Shown in pieces: positions 61,571 through 64,000 of a DNA stretch of 64,000 nucleotides. The stretch is from Streptomonospora alba (GTDB lineage Bacteria; Actinomycetota; Actinomycetes; Streptosporangiales; Streptosporangiaceae). Positions within the stretch are counted from its first letter, which is position 1, and each line of letters begins with the position of its first letter. The position numbers were made by a program, and so were the translations under genes. The DNA is taken from NCBI RefSeq assembly GCF_000826685.1, contig NZ_JROO01000042.1, positions 51,987 to 115,986 of the forward strand, given 5' to 3'. The notes beneath the pieces were generated by a model. That model did no database searches and was not told the DNA's origin. It was given only the letters and a program-made list of their open reading frames with translations.

Positions 61571-61644
61571 GCGGCGGCACCGACCGGCGCCATGCGGCGA
61601 CGAACGACGAAACGCCGAAGACAGCAGAAGGACGGGCACGCGCC

Positions 61645-62268
61645 ATGGAACCCGACCACATCCGCGCATCCGACGCCGATCGCGACCGCGTCGCCGATCG
61701 GCTGCGTGAGGCCGCCGCCGAAGGACGCCTGACCCAGGCCGAGCATGAGGAGCGCATCGACGCTCTCTACCGCGCCAAGACCGTCGGCGAACTCACCGAG
61801 ATCACCCGCGACCTGCCCGTATCCGGGGGCATAGGCGACGGGGACCCCGCGCCGATGTCGGCGGCCACAGAGGAGGCGCGGCGGCTGGCTGCGCAGAGCA
61901 CGGGGCGCGAGAACATCGTCGCCGTGTTCGGCGGCGCCGAGCGGAAGGGGCGCTGGCTGGTCGAACCGCGCACCAACGTCTCCGTGCTCTGCGGCGGAGT
62001 CGAACTGGACCTGCGCGAGGCCGTGCTGTCCCAGCGCGAGGTCACCATCCAGTGCGCGGTCGTCTGCGGCGGCCTGGAGCTCATCGTCCCCCACGGCGTG
62101 CGTGTGGTGAACAACACGTCCGGGATCTTGGGCGGGACGACTCTGCACGGAACGGACGCGGTCACCGACCCGAACCACCCCGTCATCCGGCTCACGGGCA
62201 CATGCATGCTGGGCGGCATCGAAGTCAAGGCCAAGCGGCCCAAGCGCAAGCGGAAGAACCGCAGGTAG
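61645..62268 (+). CDS. DUF1707 and LiaF-like C-terminal domain protein, copy 2
   Basis: A 207-residue paralog of the preceding protein, same order: DUF1707 (IRASDADRDRVADRLREAAA), linker, LiaF-type domain with WLVEPRTNVSVLCGGVELDL and Cys residues (VLCGG, QCAVVCGG, CMLGG) not shared with copy 1. A Cys-rich version may be redox-active. Followed by serB after 111 nt. Confidence 0.9.
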   Translation: MEPDHIRASDADRDRVADRLREAAAEGRLTQAEHEERIDALYRAKTVGELTEITRDLPVSGGIGDGDPAPMSAATEEARRLAAQSTGRENIVAVFGGAERKGRWLVEPRTNVSVLCGGVELDLREAVLSQREVTIQCAVVCGGLELIVPHGVRVVNNTSGILGGTTLHGTDAVTDPNHPVIRLTGTCMLGGIEVKAKRPKRKRKNRR

Positions 62269-62379
62269 CACCGGAGGTCGACATCGGTGCAGGCCGGTGA
62301 CCAGGAGATGAACATACGCTCCCCAGGCACGGCCCTGGCCGTCGGCCCGAAAAGTCGGGCGAGTACCGTAGTTGGCGCG

Positions 62380-63612
62380 ATGAATGATCACACCACGCTC
62401 CTGGTAACGGTGACCGGCCGCGACCGCCCGGGCGTCAGCGCACGGTTGCTCAGCACCCTGTCCGTGTTCCCGGTCGTCCTCGTCGATCTCGAACAGGTCG
62501 TCGTGGGAGACCGCCTCGTCCTGAGCGCACTCGTCTCCGTCGACGAAGGCGTCGCCCCCGGCGTCCGCCGCGGCCGCGTCTTCACGGAGATCCGCTCGGC
62601 CGTGGACAAGACCTGCATCGACCTCGACATGGACGTCGAGTACTCCGACGGCAACGGGCGCGTCGGCCACGCCTCCACCGAACAACTCCACGTGACGGTA
62701 CTGGCGGACCCCCTCCGTCCGGGCGCCCTCGGGGCGATCGCCTCCTGCGTCGCCCGAGCCGGCGCCAACATCGAGCGCATCGAGCGGCTCGCGAGCTACC
62801 CCGTCACCTCCTTCGAACTGGACATCTCCGGAGCCGACCCCGAGCAGCTGCGCGGCGATCTGTCCATGGAAGCCGCCACGCAGGGGATCGACGTGGCGCT
62901 GCAGCCCAGCGGGCTGCACCGCCGGGCCAAGCACCTGATCGTGATGGACGTCGACTCCACGCTGATCCAGGGCGAGGTGATCGAACTCCTGGCCGAGCAC
63001 GCCGGCTGTGCCGAAGAGGTCGCCCGGGTGACCGAGGAGGCGATGCGCGGTGAACTCGACTTCGAGGACTCTCTGCGCCGCCGCGTCGCGCTGCTCAAGG
63101 ACCTGGACGCGTCCGCACTCGACGAGGTGCGCGACCGGTTGGTGCTCGCTCCGGGCGCCCGCACCCTGGTGCGCACGCTCAAGCGGCTCGGCTACGAGTG
63201 CGCGATCGTCAGCGGCGGCTTCTCGCAGATCACCGACGCGCTGGTGGAGCGGTTGGGGATCGACTACTCGATGGCCAACACGCTGGAGATCGTCGACGGC
63301 AAGCTCACCGGCCAACTGGTGGGCCCCATCGTCGATCGCAAGGGCAAGGCCGAGGCCCTGCGCCGCTTCGCGGGCGAGGCGGGCGTACCGGTGATCCAGA
63401 CCGTGGCGATCGGCGACGGCGCCAACGACCTGGACATGCTGCAGACCGCCGGGCTGGGCGTGGCCTACAACGCCAAGCCCGTCGTGCAGGAGCAGGCCGA
63501 CACCTCGGTCAACGTCCCCTACCTGGACACGATCGTCTACCTCCTGGGCGTCTCGCGCGACGAGGTCGAAGCCGCCGACCGCGACGGCGACCTCGACGAG
63601 CCCGCCGGCTGA
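62380..63612 (+). CDS. serB: Phosphoserine phosphatase with N-terminal ACT domains
   Basis: A 410-residue enzyme making serine from phosphoserine. Two N-terminal ACT-like domains (LLVTVTGRDRPGVSARLLS; LHVTVLADPLRPGALGAIAS) precede the HAD fold: IVMDVDSTLIQGEVIELLAE with nucleophile Asp, GGFSQITDALVERLG, and KGKAEALRRF with GDGANDLDML. A start at ATG 62380 gives the normal length; an upstream in-frame ATG (62308, with CAGGAG before it) would add 24 residues. Confidence 0.95.
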   Translation: MNDHTTLLVTVTGRDRPGVSARLLSTLSVFPVVLVDLEQVVVGDRLVLSALVSVDEGVAPGVRRGRVFTEIRSAVDKTCIDLDMDVEYSDGNGRVGHASTEQLHVTVLADPLRPGALGAIASCVARAGANIERIERLASYPVTSFELDISGADPEQLRGDLSMEAATQGIDVALQPSGLHRRAKHLIVMDVDSTLIQGEVIELLAEHAGCAEEVARVTEEAMRGELDFEDSLRRRVALLKDLDASALDEVRDRLVLAPGARTLVRTLKRLGYECAIVSGGFSQITDALVERLGIDYSMANTLEIVDGKLTGQLVGPIVDRKGKAEALRRFAGEAGVPVIQTVAIGDGANDLDMLQTAGLGVAYNAKPVVQEQADTSVNVPYLDTIVYLLGVSRDEVEAADRDGDLDEPAG

Positions 63613-64000
63613 AGGCCCGCTCCGGCTCCACACCCCGCACCCCGGAAACCGACGCCCACGCGCGGCGTCCGGCCGCCGACAGCGGTCGCGGCGCCGCTGC
63701 CGGCCGTGCGGGGCCGGGCTACGGCGGCGGCATCGCCCGCGTAGAGCGCCTGCTCAGCCCGGAACGGGGAACGGAGAACCGGCCTCACGCTCGGAGGCGC
63801 ACCGGCACAAGGCCCTTGCCGTCCCAGGGCCAGACACCGCAGCAGCCTGTGGCAAAGCCGCGTGCGCGTGGCGTGCGTGCGTCCCTGCCTTGCGGCCAAG
63901 CGGTGACACACTCAGCGACGTACTCGTCACCCAATGTATTCATCTTGGGTACAAAAAAAGGGGGGCAGGGCCCCCGACAAACGGGAACCCCACCCCCCAA
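63613..64000. other. Region to the window edge without a clear gene
   Basis: No credible gene in 388 nt. A minus-strand frame from ATG 63943 (52 codons, MNTLGDEYVAECVTAWPQGR) lacks a Shine-Dalgarno and is only a weak candidate. ACCCAA (63929-63934) and TTGGGT (63945-63950) form a palindrome across that ATG, just past the terminator at 63953-63975. Confidence 0.35.
63953..63975 (-). terminator. Intrinsic terminator with T7 tract
   Basis: On the minus strand GGGGG-N5-CCCCC (63961-63975) runs into C then TTTTTTT (63953-63959). A U tract like this is rare in this window. It must end a transcript coming from beyond base 64000 or act as an attenuator of the following short frame. Confidence 0.8.

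Noticed and set aside
63785..63943. Short minus-strand gene after the T7 terminator
   Set aside because: No ribosome site and no family; kept only as part of the edge-region note.
1..64000. CRISPR arrays, tRNA or rRNA genes, insertion sequences, prophage
   Set aside because: I looked for regular short repeats, T-loop GGTTCGA cores with acceptor stems, transposase and integrase motifs, and found none that hold.

Overview
The window is high-GC DNA with dense coding on both strands, many GTG/TTG starts and strong GC-rich hairpins between convergent genes. WhiB-like, SigR-like, chaplin, conservon-type roadblock, DUF1707, Rv2629-like and paired ClpP proteins all point to a filamentous actinomycete. 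A member of the Nocardiopsaceae or a related Streptosporangiales family is my best guess, but that is inference from gene content. The window looks chromosomal: housekeeping and stress genes, no rRNA, tRNA, CRISPR array or transposase that I could find.

Layout. 1-5.2 kb: a truncated MFS transporter with a GntR/FCD regulator, a small orphan gene behind a CRP-like site, a divergent TetR/DUF418 pair and a small proline-rich membrane protein. 5.3-8.9 kb: a three-gene branched-chain 2-oxoacid dehydrogenase operon (E1alpha-E1beta-E2, no E3). 9.3-15.1 kb: a SigR-like sigma factor with no adjacent RsrA, then the purine genes purS, purQ and purL, interleaved with an RsbW-like ATPase and an anchored exported protein. 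15.2-19.1 kb: small proteins, an Rv2629-like (baeRF) protein and a betaine-aldehyde-type dehydrogenase. 19.3-23.2 kb: an aldolase-family gene behind a DtxR/IdeR-like iron box, overlapping fluC genes, an alpha/beta hydrolase without its nucleophile, and a quinone oxidoreductase behind a SoxR-type box. 23.4-25.2 kb: a clpP pair with a PopR/ClgR-like regulator ending in Leu-Ala-Ala. 25.3-28.5 kb: two roadblock-type proteins, a 0.9 kb gene-poor stretch, SURF1 and DUF3817.

28.7-33.3 kb: a divergent surface-glycan cluster (GT2 synthase against WbqC-like, PIG-L deacetylase and sugar epimerase). 33.4-39.1 kb: tandem DUF202, thioredoxin, a spermidine-synthase-like protein, hisE-hisG, an SDR and a lipid-type methyltransferase. 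39.2-45.0 kb: a LysR/aminotransferase pair, a Clp_N protein behind duplicated palindromes, a methyltransferase, a lone PD-(D/E)XK-type nuclease candidate of different base composition and a second SURF1. 45.2-50.7 kb: a four-repeat chaplin with an LPVTG sorting signal, catalase with its Fur-family regulator, and a CapA lipoprotein. 50.7-64 kb: adenosine deaminase, TetR with an alpha/beta hydrolase-fold protein, CoA-disulfide-reductase-like flavoprotein, HD phosphohydrolase, TauE/SafE permease, WhiB-like protein, SPFH protein, ABC ATPase, duplicated DUF1707 proteins and SerB.

How genes work together. The clearest units are the BKD operon, the PurS/Q/L complex, hisE-hisG, catalase with Fur, and the clpP pair with its presumed activator, which is probably also a Clp substrate. 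Redox and metal sensing recurs: SigR, Fur, thioredoxin, CoADR-like protein, SoxR-type box, iron box. No complete new system is proven here. The candidates most worth a second look are the PD-(D/E)XK-type protein, the sortase-anchored chaplin, the ClpP/PopR-like feedback circuit and the WbqC/PIG-L glycan cluster.
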